From JBPCNH01 sp051001455 (GTDB taxonomy: Bacteria; Actinomycetota; CADDZG01; WHSQ01): a stretch of 64,000 nt of DNA. The position numbers and the translations under genes are program-made. Positions within the stretch are counted from its first letter, which is position 1, and every line of letters starts with the position of its first letter. This document shows positions 41,727 to 50,649 of the stretch, piece after piece. Where the stretch lies: positions 124,001 through 188,000 of the forward strand of contig JBPCNH010000030.1 of NCBI GenBank assembly GCA_051001455.1, read 5' to 3'. Under the pieces are notes generated by a model. It was given only the letters and a program-made list of their open reading frames with translations. It was not told the DNA's origin and did no database searches.

Positions 41727-43925
41727 ATGTCCGCAGCCCCCGATCGACAGACGGCTCATCCCAGCACGGGAGGACTGCGAGGAAACTCTCTCCCGCAGAT
41801 CGGGTGGGTCGTCGTCGTAGTCCTGATCACGTCGCTGGGGAGCGGAGCGCTGGGCCAGACTCCGCTCGATGCTCCGGAAGCCCGGATGGAGCTCGTCGAG
41901 CAGCCGGTCTGGTACGAGCCGGGAGACGAGCTCGGGATCAGCGTCGAGGTCTTCAACCTCGGCACGCAACCTCTCGAGGGATTCAGGATCATAGTCGGGG
42001 TGGACGATCTCATCCGCACCCGCTCCGAACTCGACCTCTTCTTCGATGGCGTTCCTCGCTTCGAACCGAGTCGCATACCGATCGATCTCGACGCATCGAT
42101 CGAGCCGGGCGGCTCTCAGGTAGTGAGCATCGACGAGCCTTTGGAGGCCATCCCTACCCTAGGAGCCGCTCGTGAGGCGGGGGTTTACCCGGCCTCCCTC
42201 ACTCTTCAGGATGCAGAGGGGACGGTGGATATGGACACCGTCGCCACGCCGTTCATCTTCTACCCCGACGAGCCCGAGACGCCACTGGGCTTGGTGCTTG
42301 CGGTCCCATTGAACGCGGCACCGTTGGCTGCTCCAGACGGCTCCTACAGCAGCGTGAACGATGAAGGTGACCTCACTTCGGTACTCGACCCAGCCGAGGG
42401 GCCGAGAGCCGTCGTCGATGCCCTGCACGAGGCCACCGGGGCCGGTCGAGCGCAGCCTGCAGGGGAACGCAGCTCCAGACGAAGCGCGGGGCCGGATCCC
42501 TTACACGTGGCGGTTGCTCCTACCCCTCGGCTCCTTTCGGAGATCTCCGACTTAGCCTCCGGCTATCGCTCGGGGGATGAACGGGTTGCCGGGGACGAGG
42601 CCATCCCGACCCTAGCCACCGAATTTCTCGAGCTGCTGGCCGAGATCACCACGGCCGGACCGGCGGTGCAACCCCTCCTGGTCCCGTACTCCTTCCCCGA
42701 TCTGCCTTCGCTGGTCGCATCGGACCTGCCGATCGAACATCTTGCCCAACAGCTTTCTGCCTCGCGCGACGTCGTGGCTACGACACTCGATCTGCAACTG
42801 GGCGGAGAGTGGCTCTACGTGCCTGGAGGTCGCTTGGATGCAGTCACCCTGGAGCAACTGCAGCTCCTGGGGTTCGCGAACCACTCGCTCTTCTCGCACA
42901 CCTCGCTCGTTCCACTACCCGAGCCGTCCGGGTGCCCGTCTCTCTCTCCTACATTCACGTGTCCCATCGAGGTGGAGCTGAGCGAGGGAGTATCGAACGG
43001 CTTCGTCTCCGATCCCGGCCTTGTCGAGCGCGCCTCGAGCCTGGAAGGAGATCCACTAGATCGCGTCGCGACCCAGAGGTTGCTCGCTGAAACCGCGATG
43101 ATCCACGTGGAACTACCGGGGACGACCGGGAGGATCATCCAACTGACGATCCCCGCGTCGTGGAACCCATCCAGCGACGCGGCTCGTCATCTCTTGTTGG
43201 GACTCCGTGACGCACCGTGGCTCACTTCTATGACGCCGGCGCAGGCTCTGGCAGAGGCCGAAGGGGAGCTCGTCTCCCGGTCGGTGGATGTAGAAGCGAC
43301 GCCGGCGCGCGACGCGCCACCAGAGGAATTCTTCGAGCAGTTACAGAGCTCCACCGCGATCATCGACAGCTACGCGAGCATCCTTCCGGCGGGAAACGAG
43401 AGGATCGCACGACTGCGGCGCAACCTGCTCGTCGCGACGAGTAGGAACCTGTGGGGAGATCTCGATCTAGCCGCCTCGTATTTCAGGGAATCCCGCACGG
43501 AGGCCGAAGAGGCGATGCAAAACATCTCCATCGAGCTCGCCCAAGATTTCACGCTCACCTCCCGCGAGGGCCAGGTTCAATTGCGCGTCACTAACGACAC
43601 CCAGGGCCCCGTCCGACTGAACATCATCTTCGTCTCGGACGGGCTTGAGTTCGAGGAGAACGAAACCACCGAGATCTTCGAACCGGGAAGTCGATTACTC
43701 GAACTGAAAACGGTGGCTCGAGGAAGTGGAGTCTTTCGCTTAGATACGAGAGTCGAGACGCCAGAGGGTGGCTACCTCATCGACGAGAAGCACACGGTGA
43801 TCCGGTCGACGAGTTTCAACCAGATCGCCTTGGCGATCACCATCGGAGCACTCATATTCCTGGTGCTCTTCTATCTTGTTCGCGCAGCTCGACGACGGAG
43901 TCACAAGAAGGCGGTCGAAGCTTGA
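41727..43925 (+). CDS. DUF6049-like exported protein preceding MurJ
   Basis: A 732-residue protein with an N-terminal hydrophobic segment (residues 26-44, IGWVVVVVLITSLGSGALG) and a C-terminal transmembrane helix (QIALAITIGALIFLVLFYLV) followed by a basic tail. The large exterior part starts with a beta-sandwich-like region (VEQPVWYEPGDELGISVEVFN) and ends with another (SREGQVQLRVTNDTQGPVRL). It occupies the position of mycobacterial Rv3909, just before MurJ, and is TTGA-coupled to it. Role in envelope assembly is inferred from context. Confidence 0.75.
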   Translation: MSAAPDRQTAHPSTGGLRGNSLPQIGWVVVVVLITSLGSGALGQTPLDAPEARMELVEQPVWYEPGDELGISVEVFNLGTQPLEGFRIIVGVDDLIRTRSELDLFFDGVPRFEPSRIPIDLDASIEPGGSQVVSIDEPLEAIPTLGAAREAGVYPASLTLQDAEGTVDMDTVATPFIFYPDEPETPLGLVLAVPLNAAPLAAPDGSYSSVNDEGDLTSVLDPAEGPRAVVDALHEATGAGRAQPAGERSSRRSAGPDPLHVAVAPTPRLLSEISDLASGYRSGDERVAGDEAIPTLATEFLELLAEITTAGPAVQPLLVPYSFPDLPSLVASDLPIEHLAQQLSASRDVVATTLDLQLGGEWLYVPGGRLDAVTLEQLQLLGFANHSLFSHTSLVPLPEPSGCPSLSPTFTCPIEVELSEGVSNGFVSDPGLVERASSLEGDPLDRVATQRLLAETAMIHVELPGTTGRIIQLTIPASWNPSSDAARHLLLGLRDAPWLTSMTPAQALAEAEGELVSRSVDVEATPARDAPPEEFFEQLQSSTAIIDSYASILPAGNERIARLRRNLLVATSRNLWGDLDLAASYFRESRTEAEEAMQNISIELAQDFTLTSREGQVQLRVTNDTQGPVRLNIIFVSDGLEFEENETTEIFEPGSRLLELKTVARGSGVFRLDTRVETPEGGYLIDEKHTVIRSTSFNQIALAITIGALIFLVLFYLVRAARRRSHKKAVEA

Positions 43926-45529
43926 CCTCACTCAAACGAGCCACCGCCGTGATGACGTTCGGCACGGTTCTCTCGAGAGTCACCGGGTTGATCCGGATCG
44001 CAGCGATCGCAGCCGCTCTAGGAGTCACCGAGAGTCGACTTCCCGACACTTACAACCTCGGGAACACAGCACCGAACATCATCTACGAATTGATCCTCGG
44101 AGGAGTGCTTACTTCGGTCTTCGTTCCCGTGTTCGTAGAGCTTCTCGAGAAGGAAGGGCGGGAACGAGCTTGGGAGGTTGCCAGTGCCCTGATCAATGTT
44201 GCCGTCGCCGTATTGACCGCTATAGCGACTTTGGGGGTGTTGGCAGCCCCCCTGATCGCCAAGATCTACTCGTCTCGGCTGCAGGGAGCCGATGCGGCGC
44301 TGCAGGAAGAAACCCTGACCTTCCTATTACGTCTCTTCATTCCGCAGATCATCTTCTACGGATTGACGGCGATGACTGCGGGGCTACTGAACGCGCACAA
44401 GCGCTTCGGAGCGCCGATGTACACCCCGATCCTCAACAACCTCGCAGTGACCGCGGTGTTCGTCTTCTTCGCTAAAGCTTATGGAGCGGTCGGCTTACGC
44501 GACGTGTCGACCGGACAACTCTGGCTGATCGGACTCGGAACGACTGCAGGCGTAGCGATCATGGCGGTAACGCAACTCCCATTCCTTCGCGGGCTCGGTC
44601 GCTACCGCTTGACTTTCTCGCTATCGCATCCCTCGATCAGAAAACTCGGCCGACTTTCGATCTTCGTGACCGGTTACGTCATCGCCAACCAGATCGGCTA
44701 CCTAGTCGTGCAGATCCTGGCCAACGGTCAAGAAGGTGGCTACTCCGCCTATATCAACGCCTTCACGTTCTTCATGCTGCCTCACGGACTGTTCGCGGTC
44801 TCCGTGATCACCGCGCTCCTGCCGGGGATGAGCGGTCACGCGCTTAATGCAAGATGGGACGAGTTCCGTCAGCAGCTGTCTACAGGGGTACGCGCTACGA
44901 CCTTGCTAGTGCTTCCCGCCGCCGTCGGATATTTCGTGCTCGGAGAACCGATAGTGCGTTTCCTATTGGAGCGCGGAGTGGTGACTCCTGAATCGACCGA
45001 ACTCGTCGCCGGTGTTCTTCGTTTCTTCGTTCTCGGACTTCTGCCCTTCTCGATCTACCAGCTATTCCTCAGAGCCTTCTATTCGATGCAAGACACGAAA
45101 ACTCCGTTCCTCATCAACTGCGCAGCCGTCGCGCTGAATACGGCCATCAACATCCCGATGTTCTATCTCCTGCAGGTCCGAGGGCTCGCTGCCGGACATG
45201 CCATCGCATACACATTCGGGATCGGGGTTCAGGCTTTCGTGCTGAGTAAACGCATCGGGGGACTCGATGGCGCTCGCATCAAGCGATCCATGCTTCGCAT
45301 AGCGGCCGCCGCTATAGGGATGGGCTTGGTGGTTTGGATCGCAGGGAATGTGCTTGAAGACGCGCTGGGCCAAAGCTTCGTAGGCCAGATCGCTACCTTA
45401 GTCGTCTCGGTCGGCATCGGAACCCTGGCGTACCTTGGACTCGGCGTTGCCTTAAAGGTGGAAGAGTTGGGGTTGATCCGTGATCTTCTGGGGCGGAGAT
45501 TCAAGCGGACGCCGGAAGGAGGCCGATAA
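43922..45529 (+). CDS. murJ: Lipid II flippase MurJ
   Basis: Fourteen-helix MOP-superfamily transporter that moves lipid II across the membrane for peptidoglycan synthesis. The 535-residue protein starts with a TTG in TTGA overlap. Conserved features include FGTVLSRVTGLIRIAAIAAALG, DTYNLGNTAPNIIYELILGGVLTSVFVPV and LFLRAFYSMQDTKTPFLINCAAVALNTAINI. Unlike mycobacterial Rv3910 it ends after the membrane domain; the kinase and exterior domains that are fused there are encoded two genes downstream. Confidence 0.94.
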   Translation: MTSLKRATAVMTFGTVLSRVTGLIRIAAIAAALGVTESRLPDTYNLGNTAPNIIYELILGGVLTSVFVPVFVELLEKEGRERAWEVASALINVAVAVLTAIATLGVLAAPLIAKIYSSRLQGADAALQEETLTFLLRLFIPQIIFYGLTAMTAGLLNAHKRFGAPMYTPILNNLAVTAVFVFFAKAYGAVGLRDVSTGQLWLIGLGTTAGVAIMAVTQLPFLRGLGRYRLTFSLSHPSIRKLGRLSIFVTGYVIANQIGYLVVQILANGQEGGYSAYINAFTFFMLPHGLFAVSVITALLPGMSGHALNARWDEFRQQLSTGVRATTLLVLPAAVGYFVLGEPIVRFLLERGVVTPESTELVAGVLRFFVLGLLPFSIYQLFLRAFYSMQDTKTPFLINCAAVALNTAINIPMFYLLQVRGLAAGHAIAYTFGIGVQAFVLSKRIGGLDGARIKRSMLRIAAAAIGMGLVVWIAGNVLEDALGQSFVGQIATLVVSVGIGTLAYLGLGVALKVEELGLIRDLLGRRFKRTPEGGR

Positions 45530-45535
45530 GCGACG

Positions 45536-45925
45536 ATGTCACAGCTATTGAGAGATGAACGCGGGATCCTGGTCGGGTGGCTCGTGCGGCTCGTGCTCGG
45601 CTTCGCCGTCGTCGGGGTGATCCTTTTCGACGTCGGCTCGATATTCGTGAACTTCTTCAACCTCGACTCGACCGCCAACGAGATCGCAGTGGCAGTCGCC
45701 TTGGACACCGATCAGCGCCGGACGCTGCCGCAGCAGCCGGCGCTGGAAGTGAAAGCTCGTGAATTAGCCGAGGCGGCAGATGCTCGGCTGGTAAGCCTCA
45801 CCCTCGAGGATCGGACGGTCATCGTGACGCTACGACGCCGGGCCGACACCTTGGTTGTAGATCGGATAGGCCCGATCCGCGACTGGGGACTCGCAACCGC
45901 AGACGGCCGCTCAGCTACCCAATAG
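45536..45925 (+). CDS. Single-pass small membrane protein, weakly TadE-like
   Basis: A 129-residue protein between murJ and the kinase gene. Residues 12-38 form one hydrophobic helix preceded by LLRDERGILVG, then an exterior part with a two-strand pattern (DARLVSLTLEDRTVIVTLRRRADTLV). The RDERG-plus-helix layout and following strands recall TadE-type pilus proteins, but similarity is weak. It follows murJ by six bases and precedes the kinase gene by fourteen. Confidence 0.6.
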   Translation: MSQLLRDERGILVGWLVRLVLGFAVVGVILFDVGSIFVNFFNLDSTANEIAVAVALDTDQRRTLPQQPALEVKARELAEAADARLVSLTLEDRTVIVTLRRRADTLVVDRIGPIRDWGLATADGRSATQ

Positions 45926-45939
45926 CATCCTTCCTGACG

Positions 45940-47451
45940 ATGTCCCTTGACGCGACCACCCTCGTAGAGCGCTACGTCCTCGAATCCACGATCGCGACCG
46001 GTGGCATGGGGACGGTATGGCGAGCGCGAGATGACGTCCTCGCCAGGACGGTCGCGGTCAAGGTTCTCCTTCCGCACCTCGCCGAGGACGCTGCGTTCCT
46101 CAGCCGCTTCCGAAGGGAGGCGCTCGCCGCCGCACGGCTCACGCATCCGAACATAGTGGCGATCTACGATACGGGGAAGGACGCGGAGGGGGACGGTCCG
46201 GACCAGCATTTCATCGTCATGGAGTACTGCGGCGGAGGAACCCTTCTCGACCTTCTCGAGAAGAGCGGTCCGTTGGCGGCGGAGCGGGCGATCGACATCT
46301 CTGCCACGATCTGTGAGGCCCTCAGTTACGCGCATGGGTCCGGTATCACTCACCGGGACATCAAGCCCGCCAACGTATTGCTGACCGACACGGGAACACT
46401 CAAAGTCGCAGATTTCGGGATCGCGAAAGCAGCTTTCGCCTCGGGAGACATCGCGACAACGGGAACGATCCTCGGGACGGTCACCTACCTGTCGCCGGAA
46501 CAGGCAGCGGGCGAAGAACCGGGTCCCGCCGCGGATCTGTACTCGTTAGGCGTCGTCACGTATCAACTCGTCGCGGGGCGCCTTCCCTTCAATGAGGGAA
46601 CGGACATCGCTACCGCCCTCAGCCACCTCCACCGCGACCCACCGCCACTGAGAGCCATCCGAGCGGGTGTCCCCAGAGCTCTCGATGCCGCGGTGATGAA
46701 AGCGTTGGCCAAAGACCCCGGATCACGCTATGACTCCGCCGACGCCATGAGGAGCGCCCTGTTATCAGCCGTCGGGTCCATGGGAACAAGCCCAACCGTC
46801 GGTTATCGAACCCCGGCACAGCTCGAGCCACCTAGGGACGGTGACGGCACGCCGCCGGGTGGCTTCCTCAAGACCGAGGGACATCGGATCGCCCCGATCA
46901 TCCTTCTCGTGATAGCCGCCGTTATCGCGGCAGCTCTGATCGCCGGTGTGGCCACGCAAGACGCCGGGGACGACGATGGGAACCGCGGCGGCGGCGGGGG
47001 GAACCGTGCCGCAGGGGAGGCCGTGCAGATCGAGGATGCACGTGATTTCGACCCCTCGGCGGGCGACGGTGAGCACCCCGAACTGGTGAACGACGCATTC
47101 GACGACGATCCCAGTACTTCGTGGCGCACGGAGACCTACCAGGCGAGCTTCTCTCTGATCGGAAAACCCGGTGTCGGCCTAGTCTTCGATCTCGGGGAGG
47201 TCGTTTCGATCGGCGAGATCACCGTCACGTTCGACGCGCCTGGGTACGGGATCGAGATCCGCGCGAGCAACGAAGATGGTGAGCAGGAAGACGACTTCTC
47301 ATCTGTGACCGATAACGGCAGCGTGGAACGAGAGCAGACCTTCAGCATCGACGGGGCAGAAGGCCGCTACTGGTTGATCTGGATCACGAGCCTGCAGGGA
47401 CAAGGTGGGGGGCGAGCACATATCGCCGAGGTCGAATTCATTGGAGGCTGA
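45940..47451 (+). CDS. Receptor-like Ser/Thr protein kinase with discoidin-like exterior domain
   Basis: A 503-residue kinase. Residues 11-275 form the PknB-type kinase domain with glycine loop ATGGMGTVWRA, lysine 41 in VAVKVLL, HRDIKPANVLL at 138-148, DFG at 158-160 and the SPE substitute for APE at 185-187. Thr-rich activation loop IATTGTILGT. One transmembrane helix at about 318-338 is followed by a Gly/Asp linker and a 140-residue exterior beta domain (DDDPSTSWRTETYQ, VGLVFDLGE, ITVTFDAPGYGIEIRAS) like F5/8 type C folds. In mycobacteria equivalent domains are fused to MurJ as a pseudokinase. Confidence 0.9.
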   Translation: MSLDATTLVERYVLESTIATGGMGTVWRARDDVLARTVAVKVLLPHLAEDAAFLSRFRREALAAARLTHPNIVAIYDTGKDAEGDGPDQHFIVMEYCGGGTLLDLLEKSGPLAAERAIDISATICEALSYAHGSGITHRDIKPANVLLTDTGTLKVADFGIAKAAFASGDIATTGTILGTVTYLSPEQAAGEEPGPAADLYSLGVVTYQLVAGRLPFNEGTDIATALSHLHRDPPPLRAIRAGVPRALDAAVMKALAKDPGSRYDSADAMRSALLSAVGSMGTSPTVGYRTPAQLEPPRDGDGTPPGGFLKTEGHRIAPIILLVIAAVIAAALIAGVATQDAGDDDGNRGGGGGNRAAGEAVQIEDARDFDPSAGDGEHPELVNDAFDDDPSTSWRTETYQASFSLIGKPGVGLVFDLGEVVSIGEITVTFDAPGYGIEIRASNEDGEQEDDFSSVTDNGSVEREQTFSIDGAEGRYWLIWITSLQGQGGGRAHIAEVEFIGG

Positions 47452-48016
47452 GGAAGTAGACGACGCTGCGCTGCTCAAGCGCGCTGCCGGCGGCGACGAA
47501 GACGCGTTCACCCAGTTGATGAGGCGCCACGAGGACCGCATCTTCGCGCTCGCATCGAGGATCACCGGCGACCGCCACGACGCTCTCGATGCCACGCAAG
47601 ACACTTTTATCTCTGCGTTTCGGCGCGCCGGGTCTTTCCGGGGTGAATCGCAATTCTCAACATGGCTGTACAGGATCGCGGTGAACGCGTCCAAAGACGT
47701 CCTCCGTCGCAAGAGTCGCTCGCCGGTCCCGCAGGAAGATGACATCACCGACCAAGGAAGGTCGTCCACGGACAGATCCATCGACGACCAGGTGATCGAC
47801 CGCATGCAGATCGGCAGCGCTCTCGCGGCGCTTCCTGAGGAATACCGCGCCGCCGTAGCGATGCACGATCTCGGTGGCATCCCGTATGAAGAGATCTCTC
47901 GTCTCACGGGGGCGGCGATAGGAACGGTCAAGTCCCGGATCAGCCGCGGTCGCAAGCAGCTCGCGGAACTCTTGGAACAAGGCGGCAGGCTCGGGGCGTC
48001 AAAGGAAGAGACATGA
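47441..48016 (+). CDS. sigM: ECF sigma factor, SigM-like
   Basis: A 191-residue extracytoplasmic-function sigma factor. Region 2 reads DEDAFTQLMRRHEDRIFALASRITGDRHDALDATQDTFISAFR, then FSTWLYRIAVNASKDVLRR; region 4 has ALAALPEEYRAAVAMHDLGGIPYEEISRLTGAAIGTVKSRISRGRKQL. The TTG at LEAEEVDDA lies 11 bases inside the kinase gene end; a GTG twelve codons upstream is the alternative. ATGA overlap with the anti-sigma gene. Position equals Rv3911 (sigM) in M. tuberculosis. Confidence 0.92.
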   Translation: MEAEEVDDAALLKRAAGGDEDAFTQLMRRHEDRIFALASRITGDRHDALDATQDTFISAFRRAGSFRGESQFSTWLYRIAVNASKDVLRRKSRSPVPQEDDITDQGRSSTDRSIDDQVIDRMQIGSALAALPEEYRAAVAMHDLGGIPYEEISRLTGAAIGTVKSRISRGRKQLAELLEQGGRLGASKEET

Positions 48017-49011
48017 GAGAAGACCACGAGGTTTGTTCCGAACTGCTGCCCGGATATGCCACGGAGACCCTGCCGCCGGCAGAACGAGCACGCGTGGAAG
48101 GTCACCTTGCCGTCTGTGAGCGATGCCGCTCCGAGCTGACCGCCGTTGCGGCGCTACAAGCAACCGAGGCCGGAGAAGCCTTGAGCGACCTGGAGCGCGC
48201 TCGGTTACACCGAGCCGTAAGAGACGAGCTCTTCAGCGTCACAACCGGCGCGCCGAAACGACCCCTCGCAGCCAGATTGCTCCCGTTGATGGGAGCGGCC
48301 GCGGCGGTGCTGGCCCTGGGCTTCTTCATCAGCAACGCTGACCTCGGAGGCCTCGGGGAAGGGGACGACGCCGGAGAGGCTGCCTCGGGCGCAGGTGGAG
48401 AGACGCGCGATAAGGACCATTCCGGCCTGCTCGAACTGGGCGGGCCTCCGATCGCTCAGGCACCCCCCATGCGGGCGGGAACAGGTGATGCCGCGGTATC
48501 GCTCGAGGCCGAAGCGGGCGGAGAATCGGCGGGCGGCAGCCAAACAGCCGACACCGAGGAGACCAACGCCGAGCTCGCCGAGGCGGCGACGGACGTGCCC
48601 GCGGAACCGCCTCGACCGAGGTTCACTCGTAAGGGCGGAACGTTCACCCGCGAGGACGCGGCGCGCTTCGGTCGATCACAGGAGCCCTTCACGGCCTTTG
48701 CTCGCTACTACACGCCGGACGACGTATCCCCCCTGGTCGGTGCTTATGCGGATGCCCTCGCGTCCGCCGGAGAGACCGACCGGGATAGAAGGACCATCCA
48801 GCGATGCTCGGAGCAGGTCATAGCCCAGAGCGAGAACGTCCTCCCAGCCTTCGGGGCGTACGGACGGTTGGACGGGGAGGCCGTGCTGCTCCTGGGCTTC
48901 ATGTATCCGACCAGCGCCAGCTCCCCCGTCCTCGACCGCTTCATGGTCTGGGTATGGCCCCGGGACGACTGCGAGGTGCCGTCGGCGGCCTTGTCCGGCA
49001 AGGTCGACTGA
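48013..49011 (+). CDS. Zinc-binding anti-sigma factor, membrane anchored
   Basis: A 332-residue anti-sigma factor. The N-terminal ZAS domain has EVCSELLPGYATETLPPAERARVEGHLAVCERCRSEL with the H-x3-C-x2-C zinc motif. A transmembrane helix follows at about residues 95-113 (LLPLMGAAAAVLALGFFIS). The exterior part is Ala/Glu/Gly-rich, then a 110-residue C-terminal domain (FTREDAARFGRSQEPFTAFARYYT, VLPAFGAYGRL) of unknown fold. It overlaps sigM by four bases, the standard arrangement of a sigma/anti-sigma pair. Confidence 0.88.
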   Translation: MREDHEVCSELLPGYATETLPPAERARVEGHLAVCERCRSELTAVAALQATEAGEALSDLERARLHRAVRDELFSVTTGAPKRPLAARLLPLMGAAAAVLALGFFISNADLGGLGEGDDAGEAASGAGGETRDKDHSGLLELGGPPIAQAPPMRAGTGDAAVSLEAEAGGESAGGSQTADTEETNAELAEAATDVPAEPPRPRFTRKGGTFTREDAARFGRSQEPFTAFARYYTPDDVSPLVGAYADALASAGETDRDRRTIQRCSEQVIAQSENVLPAFGAYGRLDGEAVLLLGFMYPTSASSPVLDRFMVWVWPRDDCEVPSAALSGKVD

Positions 49012-49081
49012 CCAGGTCTCTTCGATAACGGCGGGCAGGCTTTACCGGAATCGGTGGGCGCTCCGAAGCGTTCGGTAGGGT

Positions 49082-50023
49082 ATGAGCGACATGGCCGACG
49101 TACGCAACGTGATCATCATCGGATCTGGACCGGCGGGGTTGACAGCTGCCATCTACGCCGCTCGCGCTAACCTGAAGCCACTGATGATCGAGGGCGTGGC
49201 AGCCGGCGGGCAGCTCATGCTGACCACGGACGTCGAGAACTACCCCGGGTTCGTCGACGGGATCATGGGTCCCGAGCTCATGGAGCGCATGCGCAAGCAG
49301 GCGCAGCGTTTCGAAACGGAGATCATCAGCGACGATGTCGTCAGCGTTGACTTCTCAGAAAAGCCGTTCAAGGTCAGCACCGGCGATACCACCCACCTGG
49401 CGCATTCCGTGATCATCTCCACAGGAGCGTCGGCGCGAATGCTGAACGTACCCGGCGAGCGAGAGCTGCTGGGGCACGGAGTTTCCACATGCGCGACCTG
49501 TGACGGTTTCTTCTTTCGGGAGAAAGAGCTCCTGACCGTTGGCGGAGGTGACTCCGCCATGGAAGAGGCAACCTTCCTGACCAAATTCGCGACCAAGGTG
49601 ACGGTTGTGCACCGGCGCGATTCCTTGCGTGCATCGAAGATCATGCAGGACCGGGCCTTCGACAACCCCAAGATCGACTTCATCTGGGATTCCGTCATCA
49701 CAGAGATACAAGGTGACGGAAAGGTCGAGCGTGCGCAGATCGAGAACCTCAAAACGGGAGAGACGAAAGAGGTCCGGACCGACGGGGTCTTCGTGGCGAT
49801 CGGGCACGATCCCAACACCAAGCTTTTCGAGGGTCAGCTGGGGTTGACCGGCGGATACATCGTGGCTCCCGGCGAAGACATGCAAACCTCGGTGGAGGGT
49901 GTCTTTGCCTCAGGTGACGTAGTCGATTTCCGTTATCGACAAGCGGTCACGGCTGCCGGCATGGGGTGCCAGGCGGCGATAGACGCGGAACGCTACCTAG
50001 AGTCCTTGAACCTCCAGCACTGA
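49082..50023 (+). CDS. trxB: Thioredoxin reductase
   Basis: FAD/NADPH enzyme of 313 residues: FAD motif VIIIGSGPAGLTAAIYAARA near the N-terminus, redox-active CATC in STCATCDGFFF, NADPH-binding GGGDSAMEEATFL and the C-terminal ASGDVVDFRYRQAVTAAGMGCQAA. It matches Rv3913 in position, but no thioredoxin gene (trxC) follows; an M23 protein is found instead. An alternative start lies at MADVRNV three codons in. Confidence 0.96.
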   Translation: MSDMADVRNVIIIGSGPAGLTAAIYAARANLKPLMIEGVAAGGQLMLTTDVENYPGFVDGIMGPELMERMRKQAQRFETEIISDDVVSVDFSEKPFKVSTGDTTHLAHSVIISTGASARMLNVPGERELLGHGVSTCATCDGFFFREKELLTVGGGDSAMEEATFLTKFATKVTVVHRRDSLRASKIMQDRAFDNPKIDFIWDSVITEIQGDGKVERAQIENLKTGETKEVRTDGVFVAIGHDPNTKLFEGQLGLTGGYIVAPGEDMQTSVEGVFASGDVVDFRYRQAVTAAGMGCQAAIDAERYLESLNLQH

Positions 50024-50055
50024 CCGTAAAGCCGCGTCGAAGGTAGCTTCGGCTT

Positions 50056-50649
50056 GTGAGACGACTGATCCTCTTGACTCTGCTTTTATCGGTAGCGGCC
50101 CCCGCACTTCCGAGCGCGAGCACCGCTGCCCAACAAGACGAGCGATATCTGCCTCCGGTCCTCGATGATTCCGGCATGACATTCCCCGTGCTCAGATCCA
50201 GTTGGTATTCCGTCATCGAGCTGCACAATGACTGGCATGCTCCGCGGATGAGACGCATCGACGGTAGCTGGGAACTCGTAGGAAGGCACGAGGGCAACGA
50301 CATATTTGCCGAACCCGGGACCCCCGTGGTAGCGGTAACTCCAGGGCGGGTAGAGCGGGTGGGGTGGACCTTTTACTCCGGCTGGCGCGTGGGCATCCGC
50401 GATGCCGAGGGACGCTACTGGTTCTACGCTCACCTCGAACGATTCGCACCGGGGATACGGCCCGGAGCGTCCGTTTCAGCAGGAGATTCCCTCGGCGCCG
50501 TAGGCAATACAGGCTACGGCAGCGATCCCGGTCACAAGGATGAATTCACCTACCATCTCCACCTCGGTATCCAAGAGGCCGATGGGCAATGGGTGAACCC
50601 GTACCCATTGATGCGACGTTTGTATCGAGTAGCCGTTGAGGGAGGCTGA
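50056..50649 (+). CDS. M23-type LytM peptidase with signal peptide
   Basis: A 197-residue exported protein. Residues 1-24 form a signal peptide (RRLILLTLLLSVAAPALPSAST). The LytM/M23 core has HEGNDIFAEPGTPVVAVTPG near residue 78 with the H-x3-D zinc ligands, WFYAHLERFAPG and HLHLGIQ near residue 167. It is predicted to cleave peptidoglycan stem cross-links. GTG start. Stop and next ATG overlap in TGATG-like fashion with the CwlM-type gene, so the two are coupled. Confidence 0.85.
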   Translation: MRRLILLTLLLSVAAPALPSASTAAQQDERYLPPVLDDSGMTFPVLRSSWYSVIELHNDWHAPRMRRIDGSWELVGRHEGNDIFAEPGTPVVAVTPGRVERVGWTFYSGWRVGIRDAEGRYWFYAHLERFAPGIRPGASVSAGDSLGAVGNTGYGSDPGHKDEFTYHLHLGIQEADGQWVNPYPLMRRLYRVAVEGG

